A stretch of 64,000 bases of DNA, taken from contig NC_084719.1 in assembly GCF_033807575.1 (NCBI RefSeq), positions 2,046,001 to 2,110,000 of the forward strand, read 5' to 3'. Under the pieces are notes generated by a model. That model worked only from the letters and a program-made list of their open reading frames with translations. It did no database searches and was not told the DNA's origin. The stretch comes from Cydia pomonella (lineage: Eukaryota; Arthropoda; Insecta; Lepidoptera; Tortricidae). Shown here piece after piece: positions 12,772 through 25,144 of the stretch (positions are counted from its first letter, which is position 1; every line of letters begins with the position of its first letter). The position numbers and the translations under genes were made by a program.

Positions 12772-13497
12772 GTAGCAGTTTTCAGTAACTATAACCCTCC
12801 TTTTGCTTTGCCGTAACACCATTTGACTTTGATCCTTATTCTTTCACTGATATGTGTTAAATTTGTTACATATCAAAAAGTGGCGCCATCTTATAGAGCA
12901 TAGGTCAACGGTTATGGCGGCATCGTTCGAAACGATGCACCTGTCTTCTTCTTTTAAATATGGCCTCCATCAAATCTATGATGATTTTGCCAATGTCAAG
13001 TTTCGTTGTAAGTTTTAAGTGTGCTCGTAGAGCATGACGTTGTTCGGTAGTTGCTTTTAGTAAAGAGATAGCTGGACTTTACTAAAAGCCACGATGGATT
13101 GCCGGATGTTGATTAAAACATGGTTAAACGCGTTTCAAGATTAGTTTTTCATTAAGTGCACACTTCCGCGATAGTTCACTGCATAATAAGCTATCAATAC
13201 TACACTTTGAACAACATAAATGAGCAAAACACAAAAAAATATTCTCGAGACGTCTTCGCCATCTTGAATCTCAACGACAACCCAACGATGCACCCATCCC
13301 TTTGGCTTATGCACTCGTTTTGTTTGAAGAAACGTCACGTTTGACACTAACATATCTAATCCATATCGTATCTTTATCAAATGTTTGGCGTAGTGCTTCT
13401 TCCGGCCATTTGTTAACTAGGATGTCTAGACTCTAGTTGTCCCGCCATCTCCGTCTGAACATACAGCGTCCGCGCCCATCTTCTGGCATCTACCCAC

Positions 13498-13711
13498 CTA
13501 TCTGTTTATCTGGATGCATGCGGCAGATGTTTAATTGAACAGAACCATGAGTTTTCTCGTCAACGTCAGCAATCTCTTCTTTGAAGTTAAATTGCCTAAA
13601 AGGATTTATTAACCGCGGACTGGACACGCATGACGCGTCGTCTAAGACAGGTTCATTCAAGTCTATACTTTTACGGAACCAGGCGCCGCGTGCGTCCAGT
13701 CCATCCACGGG
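13498..13711 (-). pseudogene. Possible isolated exon, MRH-domain-like
   Basis: On the minus strand an acceptor-like TTTAGCTAG precedes an open stretch of about 71 codons that ends at a donor-like ATAG|GTGGGT. The peptide contains N-P-F-R-Q-F-N and then S-V-Q-L-N-I-C-R, which resembles the core of mannose-6-phosphate-receptor homology domains (V-x-L-N-I-C-R). No neighbouring exons were found in the window, so it is either one exon of a gene with very long introns or a stranded fragment. The domain match is by eye and weak. Confidence 0.3.
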
Positions 13712-13737
13712 CTAGCTAAACTAAATAAAATGTTAGC

Positions 13738-13920
13738 TTACTTTTTATAGCACTAGTTTACTTTTTATAGCACTAGTGCGAGAAGTAGCATATTACGTTA
13801 CTGTGTCGAACATTTAAAGGGCCATATGTACTGTAAAACGTTGTACGATACATGTGCGAATAGGTAATTTCCTATTTTTCGCACTTGTATCGTAATGTAC
13901 TATAAAAAGTTACTCGTATT
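13738..13920. repeat. Dispersed repeat, copy 1
   Basis: GAAGTAGCATATTACGTTAC, GTGTCGAACATTTAAAGGGC and the end TTTCGCACTTGTATCGTAAT are shared with the longer copy at 16,905-17,142. A short direct duplication (ACTTTTTATAGCACTAGT) marks its left edge. Confidence 0.55.
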
Positions 13921-14499
13921 TTCTATCTTAATTTAAATAATAGACACAAGCAGGGTGGATACACTAAAACTTTTCAAACATAAACAATGATTTCTGCTAT
14001 CTACCTCACGGCAGAATACAAATTCATTTTCCCCGAAAATATAAGTCTGAAAAATAGCAACATACGTGCAGTTAATATAAATTCATAACGCTCATACCAT
14101 AGACTTCCCCATATAGACTCCGCTTTAGCTATTATACAGGATACGCAGGGTAGGGCCCACGGCCCGGCCATGGTCAGCTATACAAGTAAAAACTCCTAAA
14201 AACTTTAGTGAAATTTGAACCTGTAAATTGAGACGGTTTTGCTTTGTTTTAAATTTAAACTAAACAAAACAAATGCAACTGTAATCCAATAGAACATGAT
14301 TTTATTTTCATTGAACTTAAGGCCTAGTACGTTCGTGTTCTCCAGTCGCTCTTCATGAGCGTAAGCGTAAGCGATATGGAAGTGTGTGCCCGGGGGCGCG
14401 GATAATCATGGTATTTCATTTTAATTTTTTGTACGTTTAAATAAATAAAAAAGTAATTAATGCTTTCCCTCATTTGCTTTCTTTTTTATATGCTATACT

Positions 14500-14640
14500 T
14501 AGTTATAGTACCTAGTTAATAAGGAAAGTTTGCATGCTTCATTAAGTAAAATGTACGCACTTAAAATTACTTACAGACCAACTATGTTTACCACTACATT
14601 TTGCAAATAAATATATCTTTATCTTTATCTTTATCTCATA
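14500..14640 (+). mobile_element. LINE 3' end with a CTTTAT-type tail
   Basis: TTTTGCAAATAAATATATC followed by TTTATC repeats at 14,612-14,637 is a typical non-LTR 3' terminus. A related 3' sequence (ACAGACCAACTATG) recurs at 27,180. Flanking 13,920-14,500 and 14,640-15,560 show no gene. Confidence 0.45.
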
Positions 14641-15569
14641 GTCATATTAGAATAGAATAATTTATTCGCAAGAATATGTATGTACAAAGGTGTCCTTATT
14701 ATAGTGAGTAACAATATTCAGCCATTTGGCATGCAAATTTTAGGAATATCAACAGCATTAATTAATTTAGTACTTGCTATGTGTGTATAAAAAATAATGA
14801 TATTGCCGAATGCCGATTTATAGAAGCAATATTCATACTTCTAGCATTTATACATAATTTGTTTTTTTTTTTATAATGCAATATTAAACTAAATTCGTAT
14901 TTTTTTCCATCGAACGAAAGATAAAAGCCTCAAGATTGCTAATTAAATGTATGGCAGCCGTATTGTGACCCAAAAAAGCGCTACCACTTTTCCCCACACC
15001 GTTTTCTGAATCTACTGCACCTTAATAAGTACTATTTATAGGTATGACCCAGAGTCTTGGCAAGATAAAATAAATGAAATAAATCTGTTCCAACGGTTTA
15101 TTTTTCAGTCATCCAAAAATTTATTCATATATTCGTTTGTTACTTACAAAACTAAATATAATACGTTTAAGTTTAAATCAATAAAATTTCAGCGGATTAT
15201 ATGGCGTAAAATGAATTTAAAATGAAATATATCCATTTCGATCCCTTTGTAGCTTAAAGAAATTATAATTATTAAAGTGAGTACCTTTAAGTTTTACATA
15301 CAAAACTTCTACTTGGCATAAATTCTTTGTATAATAATTCTTAGCAACGAAATAAGCTTCAACAAGTAAATGTGTGACAAGTAATCTGTGGTTCATACGT
15401 TGGCCAACTTGCAGATCCTATGTAGGTATCAAGTTGCGTTCAAATTATTGAAATATTGCCAAATTGAATTACTTGGTGTTTATTAATCTTGTCAGTTAAC
15501 AAGATTGATTTAAATCACATATGTTAAATAACCTAACTGGATCACAAACGCTCACTTATGGAGAATAAC

Positions 15570-15845
15570 CGGACAAGCACCCGTACATAAGGAGATCCAA
15601 ACGCGCAAATGGCATTGGATAGGGCATATCCTCAGGAAGCCTGACACCCACCTATCCAAGGTGGCCCTGACCTGGAAGATGCCCGGAAAACGGAAACATG
15701 GTCGCCCTAAATTTACTTGGCGCCGTTCCGTGGAGCAAGAGTTGGGTGTATTGGGGATGGGGTGGGAGGAGGTTACCCAAGCTGCCCAGGACCGGAGTCA
15801 GTGGAAGAAAATGGTTCGAGCCCTACACCCCAGCAGGGGGTAACA
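15570..15845 (+). mobile_element. RTE-like LINE C-terminus and 3' end
   Basis: The frame encodes the G-H-I-L-R box, then G-R-P-K-x-T-W-R-R and W-x-x-x-x-x-x-A-x-D-R-x-x-W, the usual end of an RTE-type polyprotein, stopping at 15,841-15,843. The last 90 bp recur inverted as an insertion inside a SINE at 34,391-34,482. Confidence 0.65.
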
Positions 15846-15968
15846 GGATGAAAAGAAGAAAAGAAGAAGATGTTAAAATAAAAGGAAATTGCAAAAGGTG
15901 AGTGACTTCAGGCAGATTAAAATATTTGTTGAATTGAAGTGTTCACAAAAAAACTTTAATTAGCAGTC

Positions 15969-16703
15969 ATCGGATATCAGAGGGCAAAAACTAAATGACA
16001 GGGAGTTCCTATATCGATATAAACTCAATTATCGATGTGTTTCTAGATCTCGTTCAAACCAATTTTCGGTGGAAGTTTGCGTGGTAATGTACATCATATA
16101 TTTTCTTTAGTTTTATCATTCTCTTATTTTAGAAAGTTACAGGGGGGGGGGGGGGGGGGGACACATTTTACCACTTTGAAAGTGTCTCTCGCGCAAACTA
16201 TTCAGTTTAGAAAAAACTGATATTAGAAATCTCAATATCATTTTTGAAAACCTATCCATAGATACCCCACATGTATGGGTTTAACGAAAAAAAAAATTGT
16301 ATGGGGAACCCCCAAAATTTACTGTTTTTTTTCTATTTTTGTGTGAAAATCTTAATGCGGTTCACAGAATACATCTACTTACGTCTACTTACATACTAAG
16401 TGGCTGTGACATACGGACGGACAGACAGACAGGCATGACGAATCCATAAGAGTTCCGTTTTTTGCCATTTGGCTACAAAACCATAAAAAGCATAATGGGA
16501 TTATTATTCGTAACGACACGCATAAAGAAAAACGACGATAAAATGGGGTATCGAAAAATTCTTCTAAAATAACAGAAAAATATAATATTGTAAAATATAA
16601 TAGGTAAGTTAATTTTATTTTAGATGGGAAAAGCATCGATAACTGAGTTTATCGGTATAAGAATTCCCTACCTGTCATTTAATTTTGCCCCCTAATATCC
16701 GAT
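15969..16703. mobile_element. DNA transposon remnant with about 70-bp inverted ends
   Basis: The left end (ATCGGATATCAGAGGGCAAA) and inverted right end (ATCGGATATTAGGGGGCAAA) match for roughly 70 bp through the ATCGATA cores. Inside is a G homopolymer (16,142-16,160) and the phrase GGTTCCGTTTTTTGCCATTT common in lepidopteran repeats (here slightly altered). It has no intact transposase. Confidence 0.6.
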
Positions 16704-16904
16704 GTCCCAAATCTTCTCATCATTGCCAGACATTGGGTAGACGAAACGTTTATTTCTACCAAATTCAAATCACTGTTTTTTAGCCAAGTTATTTTTGGCA
16801 TACTAGGCAATGTTAAGCAACATAGCGGTCTTCAAAAACAAAATCATGGCTATTCAAAATTGACAACGTTCACTTTCACACGTAGCGATCTAACTATAAC
16901 ACAT

Positions 16905-17142
16905 ATTTTACAGTACATATGGGGCTACTTTATAGCACTAGTGCGAGAAGTAGCATATTATGTTACTGTGTCGAACATTTAAAGGGCCATATGTACTGTA
17001 AAACGTTGTACGATACATGTGCGAATAGGTAATTCGCAACTCGTGTCGATTTAAAACACTCCCTTCGGTCGTGTTTTAATTTATCGCCACTCGTTTCGAA
17101 TTTCCTATTTTTCGCACTTGTATCGTAATGTACTATTTTGTA
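16905..17142. repeat. Dispersed repeat, copy 2 (longer)
   Basis: This is the same family as 13,738-13,920, here with an extra middle segment (GTCGATTTAAAACACTCCC) between the conserved halves. It has no coding capacity. Confidence 0.55.
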
Positions 17143-17549
17143 TCGGGCGTTAAAAATACATAGGTAACAATCGTGTGTAGATAAAGTGAATGTTTCAAAG
17201 AGGCAAATATTCGATCAACCCTTCAAAACCGCCGACCGCGAGCTCAAACAACCGCGTTCCATTTTCAAAAATACTCTCATGCAATCCGCCATGTTTGTTG
17301 TGGATTGTTCCGCCCATTGATTGGCAGTCAGCGTCAAAGAACAGCGCCGCCAACAACAACAAGGCGTTTTATATTTTAAAACTTGGAACTAAAAGGAATT
17401 TTAACTGTGAATAGTTGAATACCAAAAAACTAATTCCCAGTTAAAAGAACAAGACAAGTAACCTATCTCCGAAAATTAAGAAATGTTTCCACTTAGAAAT
17501 GCAATGATTGCTTATTATACCTCCGACTGATGATGTGAGTTAGATACTT

Positions 17550-18165
17550 GAAAAAACCGGCCAAGTGCGTGTCGGACCACGCATAATGGAAGGTTTCGCA
17601 TCTTCATATAATACAAAAAGCCGTACAAGCAAAAGAGTCTAGCTTATGATCAGTTTTTTGAAAAAATAAACTCTTTCATGGCTGAACTCATCATATTTTT
17701 GAATAATTTTCGTGGAAAGTATTAAGTTAAGTTATTCAATTATTAAGTATTGAGCTTTATTATCTAGAAATGTTTCAATTTTTTCTCGCCCGGTTCAAAA
17801 GTTAGAGGGGTAGGGACAATTTTTTGGATTCGGAGCGATTATTTCCAAAAGTATTCACTTAATCAAAAAACGTTTTTAGCAACCTTAATGTTATTTTTAA
17901 AGATATCGAAATATGTACCACATGTTGATTTTATTTGAAAAAAAAAGCAAAAATTCTCTTCTTGTTCTATGTATGAAGGGACCTCTCTAAGAATGTATAT
18001 TCATAAATTTTAAACTTTTAAACTAAGTAGCGGCTTACAAAATACATCTTTGTTCCAAATTTCATAAAAATATACCTTATAGTTTCCGAATAAAATGGCT
18101 GTGACACACGGATAGACCGACGCATGGACGGAAGGACATGACGAAAACCTAAAAATAACCATATA
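17550..18165 (+). repeat. Lepidopteran AACCGGCCAAGTGCG-type repeat
   Basis: It begins AAAACCGGCCAAGTGCGTGT and ends near the GACGGA-rich block at 18,115-18,145. Partial relatives: 19,145-19,590 (ends TTGGTACGGAACCCT), 59,285-59,380 (GGCTACGGAACCCTAAAAA) and 60,610-60,825 (inverted). Short minus-strand frames inside and just beyond it, to about 19,055, are not supported as genes. Confidence 0.6.
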
Positions 18166-19739
18166 ATTAGTAGATTGTGTCACAAGAGAGCAAAATGACA
18201 TATTTACGACGAGGGCTTATATTGAAACCTGAATGAACTGAAGGCTGATATAATTGAACCCCGAGCGTAGCCGAAATTCTAAAATATAATTCTAATTCTA
18301 TAATCATGAGCATAGTAAGGGATTCAAGTGTTAACGCCCAAGGTGGAAATAATTTTGTTACCACGTGACACATACTGCTTTTCACGTCACCTGCGAGGAA
18401 ATTATTATGTTCCAATAAAATATTTAAGCTAAAAAAACGGTATGACTAAAAGAAAAAAAAATCCTATGATATAACAAAATTATGCCACCTCTTAGCAAGG
18501 ACGAAAAAGTCCTTTTTCGAATGAGTGAAGTGAAAAAATATATAGTAGTAAAGGACGGAGCAATCATAATATAAGGAACATGATTGTTCGTCCTTGTATT
18601 CAATGTTACATTACATATAAAAGTATGGAACACATATTTTTTTGCTTCAAGCCCGCGGTACGGGTTTTCTTATAAGATAGACTACTCTAAACAAATTTAC
18701 TCTGCGTAAATAAGTAGGTACTCTACTGTATTCCCTAACTTGCAAATATAGTTGTTTTCTATGTTTGTGGTTAGTCATTGATTACTTGTCAACGTCAAAA
18801 CGCAGTGTTCCCGCCAATAACAGAAAGGCGTTTTATTGTAGCGACGTAAAGGCTGGCGACATTTTATTTGTGTTGGCGTGGGCAAGGCAGGGGCGGAAGC
18901 GTTTTTGCCGAAAAGAAAAGCTACATTTTGTCAAGCCATTTCCGTCAGTACTGATAGGCGACAAATTAAAAAAAAAACGGTCCAGTGAGAGTTCGTTTAC
19001 CTCGCGCACCGAGGGATCCGCACAAACTTTAAATTTTCTCAAGAAAGACTTTTGACCAGAAGTATACGATTAGTATAATTGTGTACAGCGCCATCTATGG
19101 ACGAATTGGCTAACTAATTTGTGCGATCTGTATGTTTGTTCGTTTTCCAGGGATAATTATTTATCAAGTTAACCGATTTCAATAATTTTTATTTTATTTG
19201 ATAGATGGTGCCTTTAGTGTAATCTTATAGGAATTTCAACTACAATAAACACTCGCAAACGAAATGAAAAAAAAAAAATAAAAAAAAATGTTTTGTAATG
19301 TTCAATTTGAGCTTTTTCAAATGATACCCCACTTGACCTAGTAACTAGACTTTGAAATTTTGCCCCCTCTTTATATTGGGAAATTTTCCATAATTAATAC
19401 AAATAAAGTAAAAAAAATTACACTTCCAATATGTTTGGGTTAGCGTTATTCATTATTATTCCAAATTTCAAATCGATATAGCTTAAGTACTTCTCGAGAT
19501 ATTTAGCAATGTGACAGACGGACGGACGAACAGAGCCGCACCATAAGGGTTCCTTTTGTACCTTTTTGGTACGGAACCCTAAAAATAGGCGCAAAGATTT
19601 TTCCTCTCTTAGAAAATTAAAATTTTTGCGCCTTTTTCTAGTGATAAAGTGGGTTTTCCAGAATATACCTACCGTTCAGACTGCAACAAATGTAAAAAAT
19701 CCGGGCAGTAACATCGATTTATCGAAACATGAATAAATT

Positions 19740-19995
19740 TTTTTTTTTTTATATACTACGTCGGTGGCAAACAGGCATACGGCCTGCCCGATGTTAAGCA
19801 GTCTCCGTAGCCTATGTACACCTGCAACTCCAGAGGAGTTACATGCGCGTTGCCGACCCTAACCCCACCCCCCTCGTTGAGCTCTGGCAACTTTACTCAC
19901 CGGCAGGAACACAACACTATGAGTAGGGTCAAGTGTTATTTGGCTGCGGTTTTCTGTAAGGTACTTCCCCAGTTGGGCTCTGCTCTAGATCTGGA
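19740..19995 (-). repeat. Inverted relative of the 3.5 kb repeat
   Basis: The T-run and GGTGGCAAACAGGCATACGG at the left and CAGTTGGGCTCTGCTCTAGA at the right mirror 3,480-3,815. The rest of 19,995-20,515 holds no supported gene. Confidence 0.55.
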
Positions 19996-20514
19996 ATGAC
20001 ATCTGCAAAATAAAACTCGGTCTCCTATATACTGGACCGCCGTAACCGCTCGCCTTACATAGTTGCTCTCTGCAGCTGAAATTAATATTTGATTTACGAC
20101 TGTACCCGATACTTGTACTTCGCAAGCCTTTATTAAAACCATCCTATCTACAGTATTTGTACTTGGCAAATAACAATACTGACAAATGTTAAAATCTCCT
20201 TTGTTTTTGGAGAATTAGAGGAAACTTTCCACAGTGGAAAATGAGGACTACGCTTGTATGGAGAAGCGGCCGTCTCTTTTCCTCTTAAATTCGTTCCTGA
20301 GTTATGAATGTTTTCTATGTATTTTAGTATCTATCTAAAACTATTTACTTATTTATTATATAGTAAAAATATACAGTTACAAAAAGCGGACTTGATGCCA
20401 CTACGCATTATCTACCAGTCAACGTTTATGTCAAACAGAGAAGTGTAATAAGTGCGGAGTGTGTAAAGAAACGCTAATAGATATAGATTTAACAGTTCTA
20501 GGTTAATACATAAT

Positions 20515-21400
20515 GGGCAAATAGGTAGTATACATTTTGTTTTTAAATTTTAACTATATTAAGTTCAAAGAATATTAAGTATTGTTTCAAAAATATATTA
20601 TACTCGTAAAGGGTTCGCAAATACATGCGGAACATAATGTCTGATATATGTCCGCCTCCTAACAGCAGGCAAATACATGCGGAACATAATGTCTGATATA
20701 TGTCCGCCTCCTAACAGCAGGCAAATACATGCGGATCATAATGTCTGATATATGTCCGCCTCCTAACAGCAGGCAAATACATGCGGAACATAATGTCTGA
20801 TAAATGTCCACCTCCTAATAGCAGGCAAATACATGCGGAACATAATGTTTGATATATGTCCGCCTCCTAACAGCAGGCAAATACATGCTGAATATAATGT
20901 CTGATATATGTCCACCTCCTAACAGCAGGCAAATACATGCGGAACATAATGTCTGATATATGTCCGCCTCCTAACAGCAGGCAAATACATGCGGATCATA
21001 ATGTCTGATATATGTCCGCCTCCTAACAGCAGGCAAATACATGCGGAACATAATGTCTGATAAATGTCCACCTCCTAATAGCAGGCAAATACATGCGGAA
21101 CATAATGTTTGATATATGTCCACCTCCTAACAGCAGGCAAATACATGCGGAACATAATGTCTGATATATGTCCGTCTCCTAACAGCAGGCAAATCTTAGT
21201 ATAATTGTGTCGGATGGTCGGTTTTAACAGTTTAAATTTCATCAGTTTGTTAGCATAGCCACGTAATTTTAGATAGCCCCACAGAAGAAAGTCAGGAGCT
21301 GCAAAATTTGGACGCCAATACCTGTCACTAGTTCTCGAAATTAATCGAGCAAACAACGTGTTAACGATATGAATGGATGAAATTGTTGACATAAAATTGT
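20515..21400 (-). mobile_element. Tc1/mariner-like fragment whose transposase end became a satellite
   Basis: The left end matches the terminal repeat of the 8.36 kb element (CATTTTGTTTTTAAATTTTA). On the minus strand the right part encodes A-P-D-F-L-L-W-G-Y-L-K, the conserved block near the end of Tc1/mariner-type transposases. Between them the short segment coding for the L-P-A-V-R tail is amplified in tandem (next entry). The element is broken and lacks its 5' half. Confidence 0.65.
20619..21193. repeat. Tandem array, period 52 bp, 11 copies
   Basis: The unit starts AAATACATGCGGAACATAAT and ends CCTCCTAACAGCAGGC. Starts recur every 52 bp from 20,619. Variant bases (GGATCAT, TAAATGTCCA, CTGAATAT) recur in blocks, suggesting larger duplications of several units. 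The unit is antisense to the C-terminal coding end of the surrounding transposase. It is not a CRISPR array: there are no unique spacers. Confidence 0.85.
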
Positions 21401-22104
21401 TTATTCAAGACATTTTATGAATTGCATTTTTGTATTGATTAATATATTTAATAATATTGTCGGTCATAATATAAATTTATGTAAATTAATTCACGATAAG
21501 TCATATTGTAATTTTATATTATGAGAATAAACATCTAAAACTAAATCCTATCCAAACAAAAGTAACCATACATTCTGGAAGCAGCGATTAAATCCTAAGC
21601 CCGTAAAAACAGTAGATCACGTACAACATGGCCGACCGAACCAAATTAAGAAAGTTCCCAAGTTGTCTGCACCGGAAATCGAACCCAGGGCTTAACTGTA
21701 AGTAGGGCGTCTAAAACTTCACTCACAGTCACACTTCCACTTCTCAAGCTATCTAGAAATGAAGGAAGTACTAGTTATTTGTTGACTTCGTTTGTGGATA
21801 GCTCCCTTGAATAAGCTGTCCATATAGTAATCTAGCGTGGAAATTCTGCTAGCATCATGGACACCTTCGCACCGGCAACGGCAGGGAGCGGTTTAATTGT
21901 AGGTATAAAATTTTAGTTTATAATTTGTATCCTTAATTTTGTCACAGTCTAATACATTACCCGAAGCTAAAAGTAAGAAAACTATATACTTACGTGCTAG
22001 GTACAGGCTTCCTCTAACGCGCAAGAAGGCTTAGGCTAAAGTCCCCACGCTGGTCCAATGCGGGTTGGGGATTTCACTTTCCCCTTGAATTTTTTCGCAG
22101 AGGT

Positions 22105-22250
22105 ACGCAGGTTTCTTTACGGTGTTTTTCTTCACCGAAAAGCTAGTGGTAAATATCAAATGATATACCATACAGAAGTTCTAAAAAACTTATTGGTACG
22201 AGCCAGGGTTTGAACTTATGAACCCGCTACCCCACACAGCCACCACGTGT
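22105..22250 (-). mobile_element. SINE family B fragment
   Basis: GTTTCTTTACGGTGTTTTTC, AAATGATATACC and GGTACGAGCCAGGGTTTGAA match the fuller copy at 22,820-23,155; the head is degraded. Confidence 0.55.
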
Positions 22251-22819
22251 ACATTAATTTATCTTATCAGCTAAACAAGCAAGCGCTTTTGAAGAAACCT
22301 AAATCCCAATTTGAATTTAACATTTGGTTGTCATAATGATTTCATTTTGTTATCATTGGCCCGTGCGGCTCGCTCGCTCCAATGCACATGAAAACAAGAA
22401 AGAGCGAAACGCACGCGCGAAATATATCAAGATATAAGTTCGAATTGGCCTCATACTTTTCTTGGAACCGAATTGAACATGAGAGGTGCCCAACAGGATG
22501 CAATAAGAGTCACCAAAGTATGACATCAACCATTAGTTCGCATTTACACTAGACCGTATGTCTATATTCTCATTGCTAAAAGCACCGCTCTGTCGACTAT
22601 CGAAGGCGACAGTAATTACGGCTCAGTCCACAGGAGCGGACATTCGAGATGTCGCTGTAATCGCCTTACAGCCCGCAAATGGAACGGTCTGGACTTCGAG
22701 CGCCGTGTGCAAGCCGCCGTGGGCCTGAGCTGTCAGAAACACTGTCCAACCAGCTTGGAGCAAATAGCAATAGATTTCCTAATGGCTTCTACGTAAACAT
22801 GTTGCATAATAAGAGTACT

Positions 22820-23155
22820 ATTTAAATGATTCTTCTTCTTCCTTGCGTTGTCCCGGCATATTGCCACGGCTCATGGGAGCCTGGGGTCCGCTTGACAACG
22901 AATCCCAAGATTTGACGTAGGCACTAGTTTTTTACGAAAGCGACTGCCATCTGACCTTCCAACCCAGAGGGTAAACTAGGCCTTGTTGGGATTAGTTCGG
23001 TTTCCTCACGATGTTTTCCTTCACCGAAAAGCGACTGGTAAATATCAAATGATATTTCGTACATAAGTTCCGAAAAACTCATTGGTACGAGCCGGGGTTT
23101 GAACCCGCGACCTCCGGATTGCAAGTCGCACGCTCTTACCGCTAGGCCACCAGCG
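22820..23155 (-). mobile_element. tRNA-headed SINE family B with linked 3' part
   Basis: On the minus strand the head reads TGGCCTAGCGGTAAGAGCGT (box A), then GGTTCAAACCCC (box B), with the body GATATTTACCAGTCGC and TTTTCGGTGAAGGAAAACAT. The plus-left part, CGTTGTCCCGGCATATTGCC, occurs in the same arrangement at 59,745-59,900. The degenerate piece at 7,205-7,300 is a third relative. Confidence 0.7.
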
Positions 23156-24334
23156 GTACTATTTAAATGATTTGCAAAAAAATACTTATCTAACCTAAAA
23201 TAAAAACTAGCTGTGCAAAACAGAATTTTTAAGAATACGTTTCTTCGAGGCGTCCCTCACAGAGAAACGCCAATTAAAAATATTTGAAATAATAATAATA
23301 TGAGTTCACACAATTTGGCAATCAGGCGTATTCTATTTTTATTTATAGAATATGAATTCAATCCATATATAATCCGGATCGAATTCACCCTATAAATTAT
23401 TGCAGATGACTAAATTTACGTCCTGTTTAAGTATGACCCGCAGGAAAGACGCCCGTTTCCTGCAACGTTTTTGATATATATGCAATGATGTTATTATCTT
23501 ATAGAGATCTTTGAGAAAAGCCTATGTTTAGAATTTAGCGTCCTTTGCCTATTGGTCACTTTGCAGTATTCTTGTGAACTATAGTATATCAGAAAAGTAA
23601 TGAACAGTGAATAAAATGTTCACCCGACACATATAGAGCTTGTAAAGTCAGGGCTTGTGTCCAGGCTGACAATAAGAACTCCAGCAATACTTTGACAAAT
23701 TTATTAAGAAGTTCACAATTTGAAATTAAATACGAAATTATAGAAAATTGACTCTGAACGGCGTATGCGCGCTCGAGAGGTGACTCGCCGACTGGTTGGT
23801 ATTGTAGAGTTATAGAAGCTAGATTTTTTATTTGTTTGGTCGGAATAAATGATACTTAATTTAATTTAGTTTAATTCTACATGAGATCTGATTACACTGC
23901 GAGTTACTTGGTCCCGTTTTGGCAACATTTGACATGAAAATGTTGTTGGTGGGATCTTAATTTTCACGCGAGTACTCGGCAAGTGGTTGGTATAATCCTC
24001 CATTTCTCATAAAAGTTTACGAGCTACGAAGAATAACTTCTAAAATCTCGTATCACGATTCTACTTTTGATTTCAATTGTAACCGTATATCCATATCATA
24101 AAGTCGAGATTCGAATGGTGTAGTTCCAGTAATAAAAACGTGTGATGTGATAGATTATTCATGCATCGGTCACTTAGTTAATTATCTGGTTTAGAATTTA
24201 ATTAGTACTTATTTGGATTCGGAAAGGAATTGTTTTATATTTGCATTCTTATTTTAGACGTGGTTTCGAATAATAACCATAAAATTGCCCGTATGGATGG
24301 TAAACAAGTATTAGTACGGTCGCCAAGCCGCTCC

Positions 24335-25087
24335 GAGGCCAGATTTAATTGACTCAGCTCGGCCTTACCCACAACCGGTATCAATGTGTTCGGACAGTTC
24401 TCCTGATCACCGTACATGCGGTAGTAAAGCGGCAAAATGGTGGAGGGGATAGTAATGACGTCACAAAGATGGCGGCCGGACCTATTCTTTTTGGCGGTGT
24501 ATCTCGAAAACCACTTAACCGATTTTAATCATCGAGGTGTCAAATAATAGCTTATATTATGGAGATTATTTCCTTTTCTACAAACATTTACGTGAAACCT
24601 ATAGGAAAAAAAATAATCACAAAAAACAGTTTTTTTATAAAATTATTATTTTTTATTTTGTAAAAATCTCCGTAAATATTAGCATTTCGCAAATTTTGTT
24701 TAATATAAAACATATTGCTTCATTATCAAGGAATATAATGAGCCTTAAAACATACAGATCGAGTAATAAACAATGAAGCTACACTCATTTATTTGCGCAT
24801 GGGTAACGATAACTGGCTTTTACCGGTCGAAACTGTGGTGACTGTTACGATACGTATTGAATGGAATTTATAGAGTATCGGTTTTAATTACTGAAATTAT
24901 AATTAAAATTATAAAAACCAGACACAATAATGTTACCTTACTTCGACGTTTAGTCTCTTTTTTCGTCTTAATCATAGGTAGGTACATATTTCTTTTTACT
25001 TAAAAATTTTATACAGGGTGAACTTTTAACCACCAGTCATACTCTGCGCAGCGACTTTATAGGTCATACTTAACAACTTTTACTATG
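24335..25087 (+). repeat. Left arm of a large inverted repeat
   Basis: This arm of about 750 bp is repeated in inverted orientation at 27,676-28,421 with near identity; a 79-codon frame (24,537-24,776) is the same in both arms, including its translation. The inner end (GGGTGAACTTTTAACCACCA) suggests a DNA-transposon terminus. I do not consider the frame a gene: its only support is that it was copied. Confidence 0.75.
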
Positions 25088-25144
25088 GGACCAATTCCAA
25101 AATCGCGAAAAAAATTTTGACTGTCCCATATAAAGGTGCGACCA

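Noticed and set aside
16142..16160. Run of 19 G as a possible G-quadruplex regulator
   Set aside because: It is an internal feature of a transposon remnant with no adjacent gene; length is likely to vary by slippage.
20619..21193. CRISPR-like regularly spaced repeats
   Set aside because: Units are contiguous with no variable spacers, the genome is animal, and the unit derives from a transposase.
24537..24776. 79-codon frame, identical in 27,986-28,225
   Set aside because: Conserved only because the whole inverted-repeat arm is duplicated; AT-rich and without domain or start context.
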